DNA from: UBA4465 sp002292365
GTDB taxonomy: Bacteria; Bacteroidota; Bacteroidia; Cytophagales; Cyclobacteriaceae
Direction of reading: 5' to 3'
Assembly (NCBI GenBank): GCA_943788615.1
Contig: CALSQY010000004.1
Span: 682,001-746,000, forward strand
Length of the DNA: 64,000 bases
In this document: in pieces, positions 63,951 to 64,000 of the stretch
How positions within the stretch are numbered: the first letter of the stretch is position 1
Layout of the letters: every line of letters starts with the position of its first letter
Notes under the pieces: generated by a model
What the model was told of the DNA's origin: nothing
What the model saw: only the letters and a program-made list of their open reading frames with translations
Databases searched by the model: none
Translations under genes and position numbers: made by a program

Positions 63951-64000
63951 TCGATCCACCAAACAAAATATTGACCTTTGATAACTTTTCTCAACCCTTA

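Noticed and set aside
63944..64000. Reverse-strand tail KVIKGQYFVWWIDQ ending just inside dacB
   Set aside because: Protein-like, but the frame has a stop at 63998-64000, leaving only 17 codons; could be the end of a frameshifted gene beyond the window, not supportable here.
1..64000. CRISPR array or insertion sequence
   Set aside because: No regularly spaced repeats, transposase motifs or terminal inverted repeats were found on reading both strands.

Overview
The window is a chromosomal segment of a low-GC member of the Bacteroidota. The evidence is promoters of the TTTG / TAnnTTTG type, an IPExxxVDY-family protein next to pyk, a HYC_CC_PP-type protein, DUF3347 proteins, relics of PorV/PorQ-like and helix-hairpin-helix outer-membrane proteins, and very tight packing with 1-14 bp overlaps. 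A lineage near Saprospiria or Chitinophagia is possible, but the sequence does not settle it.

Layout: 0-2.5 kb holds sppA (cut by the window edge), folK and a TauE/SafE exporter. 2.7-15.9 kb is a surface-polysaccharide locus: flippase, YfhO protein, glycosyltransferases, a GNGPS-motif sialyltransferase-like protein, an acyltransferase, SpsF- and NeuB-like enzymes, a methyltransferase, a GT2/CMP-sugar-synthetase fusion, a frameshifted UDP-HexNAc dehydrogenase and a WbpP/TviC-type epimerase. 16-30 kb is housekeeping: pfkA, miaA, an MBL-fold hydrolase, rqcH, pyk, acpP, fabF, rnc, nadE, yidD, an Omp85-like protein and a MORN-repeat protein. 30-32.3 kb is a gene graveyard with two decayed outer-membrane protein genes and a scrambled tRNA-Arg locus. 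32.3-42 kb is a copper/silver-type efflux and handling operon. 42.4-48.8 kb has two DEAD-box helicases tail to tail, a GNAT enzyme, a peptide transporter and a nucleoside transporter. 48.8-51.1 kb is etfB-etfA-nuclease. 51.2-58.7 kb has dnaB, a Mur-ligase-like pseudoenzyme, a DnaQ-type exonuclease and a trehalose synthesis/degradation pair. 58.9-64 kb has a K+ channel, a lipoprotein, a GOLPH3-family protein, a Na+/H+ antiporter and a PBP4-type peptidase.

Two kinds of gene damage occur. Four otherwise well-preserved genes (UDP-HexNAc dehydrogenase, etfA, bifunctional nuclease, GOLPH3 protein) carry seven single-base indels in total, mostly in short homopolymers; this may be sequencing error. 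Separately, real old decay with substitutions and in-frame stops is seen in a response-regulator relic (18.7 kb), a PorV/PorQ-like gene (30.2 kb), a helix-hairpin-helix barrel gene (31 kb) and a tRNA-Arg copy (31.4 kb).

No CRISPR array, intact transposase, integrase or recognised defence system was found. The most unusual items are the GT2 / degenerate CMP-sugar-synthetase fusion, the broken tRNA-Arg whose 5' acceptor strand matches a 3' tail about 700 bp away, the P-loop-less Mur-ligase-like protein, and the copper operon with an enlarged CusA and two DUF3347 modules.
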